Shown: positions 1-12,066 of the stretch, in pieces
How the letters are laid out: each line of letters opens with the position of its first letter
Numbering within the stretch: position 1 is the first letter of the stretch
Origin: Cercospora beticola
Taxonomy: Eukaryota; Ascomycota; Dothideomycetes; Mycosphaerellales; Mycosphaerellaceae
Assembly: GCF_033473495.1 (NCBI RefSeq)
Contig: NC_088939.1
Coordinates: forward strand, 558,001 to 622,000
DNA length: 64,000 nt
Direction: 5' to 3'
Program-made: the position numbers and the translations under genes
The notes under the pieces: model-generated
Seen by the model: only the letters and a program-made list of their open reading frames with translations
What the model was told of the DNA's origin: nothing
The model's database searches: none

Positions 1-2399
1 GAGGCAGGCGGAGTGTCGAGGGTGCGCGATGCTGGCCGCGGACCGGGCGAGCAGAATGGTAGGTGCTTGTTGGGAATGGGCGAGGGAGTGCCTCGCTGGG
101 TGGTGTTGATGGACAGCTGCGGCGGTGGTGTTGTCGTCCTCAGGCTGTCAATCGGCCTGGCCAGTAGCGTGGCGGACATCCTTTCACATGGACGGGGGCT
201 GATGGGCTCCGAAGTGCTCGCGTGTCTCGTGCGCGGGAGGATGAGGGTGTGCGATCAATTCGTATGGAGGGCAGGTGCGCGTATTAGTGCACGGCGCTGC
301 TGCCGGATCGTATCGTGTCGTGGCGGAGGATGGGCCGAGATGTGTGGAATGTGGCAGGTGCGAGGGGACGCAAAACATGCGATAGGGCAGCACGTCCAAT
401 GTCGCGATGGCCCAGATATGCGGGAATATGTGCACGCGAAGAGAACCGAAAGCGACGATGCTATACAAAGCGGACGGAGGGAAATGGCGTGGTCAATGGA
501 AGACGACGTCGTGTCTGTTCGCACAGCTGATCTGGGGAGAGCGAGTGCTGCGAGAGAGCGAGGCGTGAATAACGAAGACTGTGAGGCACGCCCAACGGCA
601 TGGAAGGACAGAACGGTGGATGGGCGCATCCATGCCATGTGCTGTACGCTGCCCTCCGGCCAACCATTCACGACGACGCAGCGCGCTATCCATGTCCCAG
701 CAGCTGCAGTGTTTAGCGCAGCCGGCGCGTTCGAAGCGGGGCACATCCACGACTGAAACGCTTGGGTGCTGCCGATCATCCTGGAGAAAGAGAGCCTCGT
801 CGTCACTGCCAGAGATGCGCGATTGCAATTGTTTTTGCAGACTCGTCATTCGTCGCTGCCCGCTTTGTGTCTGTCGGACATGATGCAGTCGCCGTCGTGT
901 GTGTGTCTGCCTCTCAAACGGCAACACCGCAGCACCAGCGACAGCAGCGCCACGGTGGCACTGCGCGCCAGGAAGCTCGCGACGTACAGGGCCTAGCCCA
1001 GCGCGTGCAGCCGGGAGTCAGCCCACAGGTGAACAGCAGCGCGGCGGCAGGATGATGTCGCCGCGCTCCCAGAAAACAAAGCCTCGCACTTCCAGGGTCT
1101 GCCCCAGCCATGAACGGCCTAGATGCAGCCTGCTTCCGCCCAAGCCGTGCGAACTCTGATAGCTGTCCGTGAAGGGCGATTGTTGTTGCTGCTGTTGCTG
1201 CACTGCACTTCTCGCAATACTGGAGTGTGTGGAGGGGCAGCAGGGCCACGCAGCTTCGCACAAGCGAGCCTCGTTGGTGGCACGGGAGCTGCCCGGGAGC
1301 TGTCCAGTATCGAGAATGCGGCATCAAATCAACGGCGAATCACGCTGCATCGATGATGGACGTCCACACCTTTTCGTTGCTCTGCTACGACGGTGGGTGA
1401 CTTGGGCGAGATACTTGCAAATCAATCTCAATGGCACACCAAGTACACCCAGCAACTTCGACATGGATGCTTTTCCCTGCGGTCTCGCACCGCCCGCTGG
1501 CGCGAAGCTCTATCGAATGGCTCAATGAGGAACAGAGCAATCTCGTAGTGCTGACCTGGACCTGTTCAATCTGAAGCATCGTCGAAGTCTGGCGGGCGAT
1601 CCGCGAGACATGGGCAGGAAGAAGCCGACTTCACGTTCGGGGGAGGTGCATTCAGCGCACGCGCCTGCCGTTCATTCTGTGGGGCCCATCAACGATCTGC
1701 TCACATCTGGTCTCCGCTTGCGCACGCGAGAATCAATCCGCACTGCATCGAGCTCTGCTGCCCACAGAAGTCCTCCCGAATCGAGATTCACTCACGCGAT
1801 GCATTGCATTCGCTCCTTCTCCATCGCAGTGCGACCAGCAATCTCCAGCAGAAGACGAAAACACCATTGTGCACGATCTGCGCGCGGTCAACCAGCTTGA
1901 CGTCCGTCATCGAGATCCCTCTTCCACACGAGAGCACGTTTTCCCGGCCGCCGTGCGCATTCCACTGACTCGATGTGAAGAAGTATGTCATCTGTGAAGA
2001 ACCACATCTCGGCTGTACAGGTAATGTACGTGGTACTCAGGACAGAGCCGATGTACAGGATCGTGCCATCGATTGGCTGATGATGCAGTCGGAAATCCTT
2101 TCTCGGCATTTCATGGCCCGTGGAAGCATTACACTGCGCCTGCTGAGAAGTTAGGTCATCAACAGTATTACGACGAATCCAACACTGATACAACACTCGG
2201 TGCAGCGCGTCGCATGGAAACGCGCAGAAATGGGACTCTACAGATCTGGCATGACATCGAAGGCAACGCGGCACTCGCGGTAATGCTGCTCAATCCTATG
2301 GCCCTAACAACTAACAAACATGTGTGCTCATTATGGCTCATCTCTTGTCCACGTGCGGTGCGACCTCACACGACTTCCCAAGAGAGGCCCCTCCGACCC
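1..2399. other. Intergenic, no supported gene
   Basis: Several open frames overlap here, but they are rich in Arg, Cys, Trp and His, lack plausible ATG starts and show no family signature. This is what GC-rich non-coding DNA gives. An imperfect CTG/GTT tract lies near 1181-1202. The right end is the 3' side of the leftward gene that stops at 2400. Confidence 0.6.
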
Positions 2400-3611
2400 T
2401 CATCTGCCAATTCCCCAGTGGACTTTGTGCACGCCACCACCACCTCCCTCGAGAATAAAAGCAGCATAATTCGTGCCCATTCTCTCATTCAGGAATTCCC
2501 TACTAATGACAAGCTCCTTCTTGGCTACGAAGTCATCTTTATTCCGAAACACCTCCATCAGATAACTGACGAGGACAGTCACCGCGCCGACCATGGCGGC
2601 GTACTTATTGCTCGAGAAGCCACCATTTCGGGCACCCACCGATGACTGCATAAGTTCGTATCCGATGTCCCTCATCGTATTCATCAAGTCGTTGTACCAT
2701 TGATCATTCGAATTGTCGGCTTCCCAGGCTTGGCATTCAATGGCCACCCACTGGTCTGCATATCCTTGAAACATATTCTCGTTATCGAACCATCTCTCGG
2801 TACCTTGCTTGATGGAGCCGTATTCTTTGGTTGTCTTACTCTGTTTCTCGGAGAGGTCCGTGCCGACGGCTGTGGTGAAGTACAACTCATCCTTGCCTAC
2901 TTCTCCCGATCGTCTCTGGCAGACGAATTTGGTCAGATGTAGTCTGATCCAGATCCGATTGGAGTTCTGGATATCTGCAGCGGGAGCAGCGGGAGCTGGA
3001 TCGCTTTCTTTGATCCTGTCGTTCGGTCCCACGAATGCAATTACAGATGGTCCTGTACCTTGGTTGATGTCTCCTTCCCTCTCACCGAGTGCCTCGCAAT
3101 CTGCTTCAAAGGTTGGCGAGGTTCCGTCGATGATCTGAACTCCACCGCTGGCTGCGAATTCATCGGCTATGGCGCCGATATCTTGATGGAAATCGTTATC
3201 AGTATATTCTCTCTGCAGATCGAACTGCTCCACGGCCTGTGGATGTACACCAGACGCTGAATTAGATTTCACGCTCTCGGCGAACATTCTTCCATATTCA
3301 AGAACTTCTTCATCAGGCACGAAACGCTGCATCATGCCAACGAGACGATTTTCGAGTGGGGAAAGTTCGGAACCTGCTTCTTTGCGGGCAGTAGCCGCCA
3401 GGAGCTTGCCCCAGAGGAGTTCGCCTGGAGCATTCCTTGCGCTGTCCTCGGCTGATGCTGTCGACTTGCGAGATGAGCCATTGAGACGCTCTTTGAAGAG
3501 TCTCATGCGCTCTTCCTTTGGCCGAAGTTGAGAGGAGTGCTTGATGGAGGGTTCGACAGAGGCACTAGGAGATCCTTTGTAGTCGGAACCAGCTGGAGAG
3601 TCGTCGGCCAT
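2400..3611 (-). CDS. Orphan 403-aa protein with a GKDELY-type domain
   Basis: Single-exon frame of 403 aa, with ATG at 3611 and a true stop at 2400. Residues 1-60 are polar and probably disordered. Residues 60-150 look helical and acidic. Residues 218-300 hold a beta-rich stretch with the sequence GKDELYF near 239-245 and conserved-looking Trp and Asp positions. A hydrophobic segment at about 337-356 is followed by an FRNKDDFV motif near 355-362 and a Gly-run tail. I cannot assign a function. The combination of a (S/K)DE(L/I)Y strand, a hydrophobic helix and a following DD motif resembles uncharacterised proteins scattered among bacteria and fungi, but that comparison is from memory and weak. 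It could be cytosolic or membrane-associated. The neighbouring TYW4 gene is on the same strand, 585 bp away, and gives no functional clue. Confidence 0.75.
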   Translation of the reverse strand: MADDSPAGSDYKGSPSASVEPSIKHSSQLRPKEERMRLFKERLNGSSRKSTASAEDSARNAPGELLWGKLLAATARKEAGSELSPLENRLVGMMQRFVPDEEVLEYGRMFAESVKSNSASGVHPQAVEQFDLQREYTDNDFHQDIGAIADEFAASGGVQIIDGTSPTFEADCEALGEREGDINQGTGPSVIAFVGPNDRIKESDPAPAAPAADIQNSNRIWIRLHLTKFVCQRRSGEVGKDELYFTTAVGTDLSEKQSKTTKEYGSIKQGTERWFDNENMFQGYADQWVAIECQAWEADNSNDQWYNDLMNTMRDIGYELMQSSVGARNGGFSSNKYAAMVGAVTVLVSYLMEVFRNKDDFVAKKELVISREFLNERMGTNYAAFILEGGGGGVHKVHWGIGR

Positions 3612-4196
3612 GTTCGTATATGTGTGATGCTGCCTTGCGAGGTAAGGAACAAGTTGTTGCTATGATAAGTTCGATTCGGTACTAGTGGTGGGAGAGCAGG
3701 AGGAAAGTTGTTTGGTTCAGATGGAGATACTTATATTGTTATTTCTCCAGGTAAAGTCGACCTCAGAGACCTGATCATCGATTCGACGACAAGCAAGCTT
3801 CTTCATCAAAGCACAACAGCTATAGCTGTGAAGAAGATTGAACTGCAGAACAATGTACGTATGTGTGCCAGCGTGCTAGGAGCTACAACACCTGCATTGC
3901 ACATTTCCAGCTATTTTCTGCATTTGCCCCTTCTGTATTGCCTCCTCACGTCTTTATGCCTCGCGGCTCGTCTATGCTGTCGATCAGCATGGGTTGTTCA
4001 TGCTCCATACAAATTTGCTTGAATAGTTGTCAGAATATCAATTTCATTACGAGAAACAATGGAGCATCGATAACTTCACATGGTACTTCGATCCCCTAGA
4101 TGCTATCATTCCTTTCCCATCCATGCTTCCCTTCCCATTCGTCATTTCACCTATGCTGCCCAGTCATGCATCCCATCATCCAGTCTTCACTGGCAC
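3612..4196. other. Intergenic between orphan gene and TYW4
   Basis: Holds the 5' flank of the orphan gene and the 3' flank of TYW4. It is more AT-rich and pyrimidine-tracted than the coding flanks. No gene or repeat is seen. Confidence 0.5.
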
Positions 4197-7100
4197 CTAT
4201 TGCCCCAACTCCGCATAAAAGTCATGCAATCTCGCCGATGGCCAAGCAGAAGAGTTGTTCCCTGCACTCGTACTAGCACCACTAGTGCCCACGGGAGGAG
4301 AAGCAACCGCAGTTCCAGCACTACTCGCCGTCTTCGGCCTCTCCGCATTCACCTCTCTCGCCCCCTCCAATCTCCTATTGAGATGATGCATAGAAAATGG
4401 CATCGCAACAGCTGTTTCCGTCCTCGCTGACGAGGGCGAAGTAGGAGAAACAAGAGTGCTGAGACTTTCGTGACTTTGGATCGGACTCACAAGACTTCCC
4501 GCCGTCGATGCAATCGTACTGGGACTCGTGAGGGTGGGCATGGCGTACGTCGTGGTACTCGGAGCGTCAGGAGCAACATTTTGCTTTCCCTTTTCTCGCC
4601 GTGGAGATGAATGAAAGCCATTTGTCAAGTCTTGCTGCCCAGATTGGCTGTCCAAACTCTGCAATCGCCTCCCTTCAGATTGCAGTTCTGCGCCTAGACG
4701 GTCAAGATAGAATCTCGCGACATCACCAGGTAGACTCTCGAAAGTTTTGAGGATCTTTGCAACGTCTTTGCGGCCTTTCTCGTAGGCTGCCAGGTCGCGG
4801 TTCCCGTAGACGTCGCGACCTGCAGCGTAGGAATTGGTGTTGGACAGGTTGCGGAAGAAGACGTTGACTGCTATGCTGGGTTCGTAGTGAGATGTGCCGT
4901 TTATTTGGGGCACTGAACTGTGCGTTGTAGTATTTCCTGGGGCATGATCGCTGAGGACTGGTGCAGTCGCATGTAGCCACAACGGAGGGATGAAGAGAAT
5001 GTCGCCAGATTCGAGGACGGTCTCATGAGGATGTGTGTGGCCGAGTCCAGGATGTGGTGCGTCTGGAAATACATCAACACGAGAAGTTGTGCTCCCCGGC
5101 TCGAAACCAAGATTGGTCACGTCACTAGGTGGGAATAGCCTGATTCTCTTTTGCCCTCGGATTTGACAGTATACGTTGGCCATCACATCGTAATGCAGCC
5201 ACATTTGCACTGGGCCCGATATCCTTAATGGAGAAGAGTGAGCGTGTTGAGAAACGTACTCCAGCTCATCCGGAAGTACAAAATCGTTCGATATCGCAGG
5301 AAAGTCGTCGGATAGTTTCGTTGGCTCGGATGAAGGATTTTCTTTCGATAGTGATCGAAGGTAGACTTTGTCGCCGCGTTCAACCGCCGAAAGAAAAGTG
5401 CCAAATCCTTGTGTTTGGTAGGAGAAGTTCTTAGACTGGAAGTCCATGGACGCTACACTGTCGTTCGAGGAAGAGTCGCAGACGTGGACAGAGACTTGGC
5501 GGTCTGAGCCGATCTGGTCTATGAGGTGGGAGTTTGTCCAGGTGGACAGACAAGGGCCGAGATGGCATTTTCGTAGGACAACAGGCCGCCCAGCAGATAC
5601 ATATTGGGGGAAGTTGATTCCACGGGTTATATTCACTTCGTGGATAGGTGCAGCTTCCGGGACTTTGCTCGGTGGGCCAGCTCTTGGGAACGCGCTGCCA
5701 TTGGAAGTGCCGGGCGGCGATAATGTGCCGTTCGGTTGGCCTTGAGCGGTGGTAGTGACGGCAGAATCGCCATCCGCACCTTGGGCGGGCTTCAATGCTG
5801 GAACAGTAGCCTGTAACCGCCATTCCATGTCGAATTTGCCTGGCTCTGCATCGTTCAAGATGCAGCTGCGATTCCACGTTGTGCCGAATGAGAAGCAGGT
5901 CGCACCGCCGCCAAGTACAATGAGTCCTCCATCGACGTCTTGCACGCTGTGTCCGACCAAGAGCGGCCTGGGACCTTGTATCGGCTGCGGTCGAAGAGTC
6001 TTCATATTCAGTATCTCATCCTGACGAGTCAGCATTCGGGCACCAGTAATACCACCAATCATGAGTATCCCTCGATTTGATCTGACGAGTTGCGCTCCAA
6101 ATCGTCCCAGGATACACCCGTCCGACTTCAAAAATGCAGTAGCTTTGGAGGTTACGTTCTTGCAGACCAACGTCATGTCGGGTTCCAGTGTCCACTGCCA
6201 GAAGTCATTGAGTACGCGCCCAGCGCTGGTCATGCCGCCAACCAGCACTCCAGATACACCACCTTTGCTGTCGGTGATCATGACCGCCCCGAAACGCGCT
6301 GGAGGTTTATCGCCTTTGACGGGTATTTGTTGCCATCCGGTCTCTCCGGTCCAGATGAGCCATTCGTCCAGGACTTGTCCATCGCTCGTCTTGCCACCAA
6401 ACATCAATACTGTGTGGGCGGGACGAGGATCTGTCGGGAGCACAAGCGGTACCGCACAGTGACGATATCGTCCTCGAGGCAGATCATGCACACGCCTCCA
6501 CTTTCCATCTAACCTGAGCCATGATTCAGCGCTTGCGTTGTCAGGTGATGTTCGGCCGCCGGTCAGGACGCAATTTGCCGTATTTCCTAGTCTCGTGACA
6601 CTGTGGCACATCAAACCAGTACGTAGAGGTGGGCCGAATATCTCATCTGTCTTGTCAAATCGCGTGTAAGTATTGCACGTACTCACTCGTTCTTGAGTGC
6701 CAAGTCCGCCATGAAGTCCGAGCGAGTCGCCATTCGAATCAACTTGGAAGGGCGGTACTACGGCGCCAAAACGTCTGAAGTCGTGAGGTTCTTTGAGCTC
6801 ATGCGTTTGAAGGATATCGCCAGGGGAGAAGTGGTACTGTGGCGTAGTAGGACTCTCGCTACCACTGACAGGGCTTGATGCGAAAGAGCCACCTCGTGTA
6901 GAGCCAGCAAAGATCGATGCCCGAGATGCCCTGTATGATCTGTTGGAGTAGTCCTTGTTGGGTTCTTTCTCCGCGAATAACAAGAAGTAATGTGAGCCGA
7001 ACAGCGCAAACTCCTCCCATTCGTCGAATGGCTCTATCCGATCTAGTCGTCTTCTCTCCTCAGCGCTCAAGAAGGTGGGATCGGACCAGAGTTCCCACAG

Positions 7101-8261
7101 AGATCGAATTTCTGTGCCCATTTCAGGAAAGCCAGCATCCACAAATCGCTGCTTCATTTGCTCCATGGTCCCGACGGCTCGAAGTGGCGTCCGCAATTTC
7201 TCGAAGTGAGCCAACATTGTCGCTGCGAAGGGGTGATCCGGTCCATCGGGAAGATGTTGTTCCAGTAGACAAAATCGTACATCATTAAAAGTCGCGGCCC
7301 ATTGAAATACAGCCTGTGAGCCTTCCAGTGGCATATAAGCCGTCGATACTTCGGAGGTGAAGAGAACCGCAACGTCCGAGTTGCCCATTTGAAGATGGTC
7401 TTGAAGGATATCCTGCAGAGGTGTTAGGTCTGCCAGGTCGCAGCCGATGGCCACATATGGATCGCTCGATGCCACTAGCCCTGTTTCTTGGCCTGTCGTG
7501 GTGAATTTAGGTAATAGAGTTTTGAGCTGGCTAGTCTTCTGGATGATGCCGATTTTGTTCTGCATCAGCAATGGGTAATCAACGTCGACAAAGGTGGTGC
7601 CCTGACAGAGCAGTGGTTGCTTGCCTAGGAACAGCCAGGGCAGTGGGTCACTGTGGCGTCTGTCAACTCTTATCCGCTACTGAAGATCATATAACACGTA
7701 CTAGCCACACCCCAGATTAACGACAACTTTCCGCTTAGCTGTCCGTTCTGCGAGGAAACGCGAGACACCATGCTCAATTGCTTTCATGCGCAGCCAGTAG
7801 CCGCGATTGATGAGAGGTGATCTTCGCTTGAACTTGGTGACAAAATGCCGAAAGAACTCGGGTTCGCCGTCGTAGTAGAGCTTCTCGACAGATCGCTTGG
7901 AGACGATGGAGGACTTGTTCGTGTCCATGATAAGTCCATCTCGCTGCTGTTTCCCGGCATCCTGTCCAGGTGCAGTCGCTTGCTTCGTCTTTTCGGTCAA
8001 GGGCACGCTGACACTCCGCCGGATGTTGGGCATGCTGCCCTTCTTCGTGGCAAGCGACTTTTCCGAGGCGAGCATTTTGCTGTTGGAGCGGTTTTCATGA
8101 CTGATGTTGAGCTTTTCCAGATCGTGTCGCTCTAGGTTGACGACATTCGGGGCAACGCGTGGGTCCCGCTGAGACTGTAGCGAGGCCGTTTCATTCGTGA
8201 AGCCTGGGCGCAGCAGCTCGGGTAGCGGGCTCCCGCTCTCTGCCACGGTGGTGGAGTCCAT
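4197..8261 (-). CDS. PPM2/TYW4: tRNA wybutosine-synthesizing protein 4 (methyltransferase-kelch-JmjC)
   Basis: Two exons (8261-7702 and 7650-4197; 51-bp intron) give about 1337 aa. The first exon ends in NLGCG (residues 182-186) and the join completes the Y-D-P-L-P-W continuation, the AdoMet-binding motif of the leucine carboxyl methyltransferase family. A kelch-repeat region with GG-containing blades follows (roughly 500-800). After it comes a C-terminal JmjC/cupin domain, whose LHYD metal-binding motif lies near residue 1006, followed by a PPLWLHA block. This order is diagnostic of TYW4/Ppm2, which methylates and methoxycarbonylates the wybutosine precursor at position 37 of tRNA-Phe. The start is the ATG at 8261. 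An in-frame TTG upstream was rejected. The Ser/Thr/Pro-rich C-terminal tail (about 1160-1337) contains low-complexity sequence. ATG18 diverges from it across 756 bp. Confidence 0.93.
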
Positions 8262-9017
8262 AAATCTCCTATGTGCGCGCGGCAAGTTACGAGTGGGCAG
8301 GGAATGCTCGCGTGCGTGCGAAGTGCAGACGGCACGAAAACTGACCTGACCTCGTACAGCGATCGGAGGCAGGCTATATCATGGAGCGCGACGGCGGATC
8401 GTGGCAGCGCGTGTCTGTCATCGCCCACGGCGCAGCCTGGTTCGGCTCTCCATTTCCCTTCCTTCCTAAATTCCCAAAGCCGCTTCCTGATCTGGTCGAC
8501 GGTCTGCAAGGATGACCACCTCCATATTTTTAGTCTGACAGGTGGATACTCGGCCGATAACCTTTTGCATATTCAGCCGCCAACCAGGACTGACATGTTG
8601 GCGCTGGCAGACTCGGGCTCTGCTAACCTGGTAGACCTCTCCTGGTGCAGGCTTGGGCAATCGCTTGAGTCTGCACCCTCGCAGACGTCAGGTCTGATCA
8701 CCAAGGCCATGTAAGATGTGACCAGAGATGCACGCATCCAGCACGAGTCGTGCAGATGGATTGCTCGATATTGGAAGCCGGCAGTCGGATACTTTGTCGC
8801 TTAGCTTATCGGACATTATCAGAGCGCAGGGATCACTGCCAAGCACGCCAGAGCGGGCAGGTGAAGCTGTGCTGTGGTGGTGTTTGGAGAAGCTGTGCTG
8901 CTCGGCACATGACATCGTTTGCTCCAGCAAGCCACTCCAACCCACCACGCGTCTTCTCGATGACCGGAAACTCGCGCTCGAGACGTCGTCGCATTCAATA
9001 ACGCCCGCTCGCTCGCC
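8262..9017. other. Divergent promoter region TYW4/ATG18
   Basis: 756 bp between two outward-facing start codons, presumably holding both promoters and leaders. No coding frame or repeat stands out. Confidence 0.5.
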
Positions 9018-10456
9018 ATGGCCGGGCTCAACTATGTCACCTTCAACCAGGATCACAGCCTGCTGGCAGTCGGTACGCCCGCGAATGGAGCTCCATCGTG
9101 GTATGATGAAATCGATAGAGGTGTATGCTGAAATCACGCCAGCAACTACCCGCGGACTGCGAGTCTACACCACGGATCCCTTCGAACTCACCAATCATTC
9201 ATACGAAGAGGACATCTCTCTCGTCGAACAGCTCTTCTCCACCTCGCTCGTTGCCATGATCCTCACCCCGCGCCTGCTCCGAATTGTAAATACCAAGGTG
9301 CGTGGTCGTCAACAGCTCGGACATTCATACCTCTCAATCTCACAAGGCTGAGCAGCGAAAGCAGAAACACTCCACAATATGCGAGCTTACCTTTCACGGC
9401 ATGGTGGTGGCGGTCAAGATGAATCGAAAACGCTTGGTGGTGCTGCTGGAGGAGGTGGCTTTCTTTTACGACATCAGCAACATGAAAATGCTGCACCAAC
9501 AGACAACGCCGCTCAACCCGGGCGGTATCTGTGCCATATCACCCAATTCGGAGAACAACTACCTGGCCATTCCGCATTACCAAAAGACAGCACAACACCC
9601 CAGTGCCGCCCCTTCGCAGCTGCCGAAGTCAGTGGTCAAGGAGACCATAAGCGGCGATGTGCTGCTGTATGACTTGAACAGGATGGAGGAGGTGACGGTG
9701 ATCCAAGCCCACCAAGCTCCGCTTTCGTACATTGCCATCAACAATGATGGCACGCTCATGGCGACCTCTTCAGAAAAGGGAACAGTGATCCGCGTGTTCT
9801 CGATACCATCCGGCAAGAAGCTTTACCAGTTCCGTCGCGGAAGCATGCCTGCTAGAATCTATTGCATGTCCTTCAACGCAACGTCGACACTGCTCTGCGT
9901 TTCCTCCGCGACCGAAACGGTACACATCTTCAAACTCGCCCCGCCTGGGTCCAACCCACAGAACGGCAGCGGCAGCTCCGCACGACCCAACTCGCCACCT
10001 GCCTCACCTCGCCACGGCTCCTTCTCGTCTCCTCGCGAACGAAGCGAATCGCCCTCACAATCCGAATACGATTCCGAACGACAGCAATCGATAGACGGCG
10101 ATCCCAGCGCTCTCTCCAACGCGCCTCAACCCCGCCAACCGGGTTTCATGTCCCTTGTTCGCCGCACCTCCCAAAATGTCGGCACCTCTCTCGTCTCGCG
10201 CGCTGCCGGTTATCTTCCTTCGTCAGTGACAGAAATATGGGAGCCACAACGAGATTTCGCATGGGTGCGCGTACCGCGAGGGAGTAATGGACAACCAGTA
10301 CGATGCGTCGTGGCGATGGCGAATAACGTTCCACACGTCATGGTCGCAACAAGCGAAGGAGACTTTTATGTGTACATGGTAGATCTAGAGAAGGGCGGAG
10401 AGGGTACACTGGTCAAGAGATTCGAGTATGTCGACAAACCGGATGACCCGCAATAG
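9018..10456 (+). CDS. ATG18: Autophagy PROPPIN Atg18 (WIPI-type WD40)
   Basis: Three exons, 9018-9072, 9143-9297 and 9356-10456, give about 436 aa. The N-terminus has the family opening N-Y-V-T-F-N-Q-D-H and the strand VYTTDPF. The third exon holds ICELTF, NRKRLVV, YDISNMK and SGDVLLYD blades. The phosphoinositide-binding FRRG motif is at residues 229-232, followed by the SATET/HIFKL blade. Atg18 binds PI3P and PI(3,5)P2 on the phagophore and vacuole and works with Atg2 and Atg9 in autophagosome formation. The third-exon acceptor is uncertain: 9347, 9353 and 9356 are all in phase, and 9356 best fits family spacing. A Ser/Pro-rich insertion (about 270-350) interrupts the last blades, as is usual in filamentous fungi. 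Confidence 0.94.
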
Positions 10457-11193
10457 AGCGCGGACAAGACGACTGACTACGAGCACAGTGAAATTCACGG
10501 CATGAAATACAAAAAGGGAGGCGTGGAGCCCGATGATTAGGAATGGGTTTGGCAGGAGCCAACATGGAGCAGAACTATCGTTATACGGAAGACTTGGGGA
10601 CGATTGAATTTCGGGAGGAGAGAGGGATAGGCAGTGGGTAGGCACATTTCTTGCGAACTGTAGCGTTCAAGCGGGTGGCGTTATTGGCGGAAAGGAGGCA
10701 AAAGTGAGTCGGTGAACTCTCGACTCTGGGCGGCATTGTTATGGAACTCTCACTTTTGGGAGGCTACATATTTGAGCGATAGGAAGCATGAAATTGATGA
10801 AGTCAGATCATTCCGCTGTTTTGCCATTTTGGTTTTTATGTGTTTCCGTGTTGTTCGTGACAGATACGTTCCTTGTCTGCAAGCGAGGGAGAGAAGTTCT
10901 CCGCGAGTGATAGACAGCACTCTTGCCCTGCCTACTGCGCGAAAACCAGACGATTCCGTTGCAGGAAGCGGCCGTGCAGAGATTTCAACAATTCAGGCAG
11001 GATGGTGAGATCTGCTGCTCACGCGAAGCTTTCCATGCCACTTTCACTCTGCGCAGCTCGTCGCGCTCGACCAGGGACGCGATAAAGACCTCAACTCTCT
11101 ATTCCAGACATCCTCTACTCGTGGTGATTCATCACAGCGAAAGCCTCCGATTCCCTCCAAGTAACCGAAAGTAGGAAGAAAGACATGCGCCGC
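10457..11193. other. Convergent intergenic ATG18/RhoGDI
   Basis: 737 bp holding the 3' ends of two convergent genes. No further gene is seen. Confidence 0.5.
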
Positions 11194-12066
11194 CTACCAT
11201 TCCTTCTTCACCTCAAAGGACCACTCGAAATGCAAGTGGGTCTTCTTGTCGTCGTCGACGAATTTCGAAACTGCGTTGTATTTACCTCGGCCGAGCATTC
11301 CAGTGGGAGCGGTATCGGTTTCGAATTTCTTCTCGTATTCGGGCTTGTCGGTTGTGTTGGGAGAGTACGAGCCCTAACACTCAATGATCAGTAAACAAGT
11401 TCGCGAAAAGACACCTATCCGAATGTATAATTCCAGTGGATCAGACGAGGCGAGAGCAGAGAAATAAAAGAGAAAGGACTCACAATCATCTCCTGCATCT
11501 TCTGCTTCAAGGGACCCCTCGAAACAACTTGCACATACTTCAATCCGCTGAGAATTTCATGGTGCACGGTGAAGCGAGCTTTCATGCGGAATTGAGCGCC
11601 TTCTTTGATGGTGAAGGGGTGGTTCTTCAGATCCTCGAGGGCACCAGGTTTGGTCAGGTCGATGATGATATCGGATCGGCCTTCGACTTCTAGTCCTAGG
11701 GATTTGATGATGACTTGGCGGGGGTCGTTGGGGTCGCCGATGCGTTCGCCGCCTCCGAGACCGAGAGATTCTTTGTATTTGCGGAGGGATTCGTCGTTTT
11801 GGTCTGGTCGGGGAGGAGCGTTAGTTGGTGGTATTGGTGGGACGTGGGTGGTTTGCGCGTGTTTGTCTGTGAAGGGCTTTGGAATGGAGAGGATTATGAG
11901 GTCGCTGATTCTGAGGTGGGAATATCCACACTGTATATGCGCGCATATGCAGTATGTGGGAAAAGGAAGACTGACCCATCTGTTGGTACTCATCCATAGT
12001 CTTCTTCTCTCCCACCTTGAACCCCTCGGTGGCCTCTGGCTCGAGATCATCCTTGGTGGCCGACAT
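11194..12066 (-). CDS. RDI1: Rho GDP-dissociation inhibitor
   Basis: Three exons (12066-11976, 11803-11484, 11373-11194; introns 172 and 110 bp) give 196 aa, the usual fungal length. Exon 1 encodes an acidic N-terminal arm with E-Y-Q-Q-M. The join makes the family motif DQNDESLRKYKESLG. The middle exon carries the immunoglobulin-like prenyl-binding fold, including KEGAQFRMK and the GLKYVQ strand. The last exon has SYSP, P-T-G-M-L-GRGKY and the final HLHFEWSFEVKKEW. RhoGDI extracts geranylgeranylated Rho GTPases (Cdc42, Rho1) from membranes and holds them soluble, so this gene bears on polarity and cell-wall synthesis. The gene is divergent from the Bqt4-like gene. Phase, splice sites and length all agree. 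Confidence 0.95.

Noticed and set aside
13..756. Long plus-strand open frame at the left edge
   Set aside because: Starts at GTG, is full of Arg, Cys and Trp, and is contradicted by equally long antisense frames. No coding signature.
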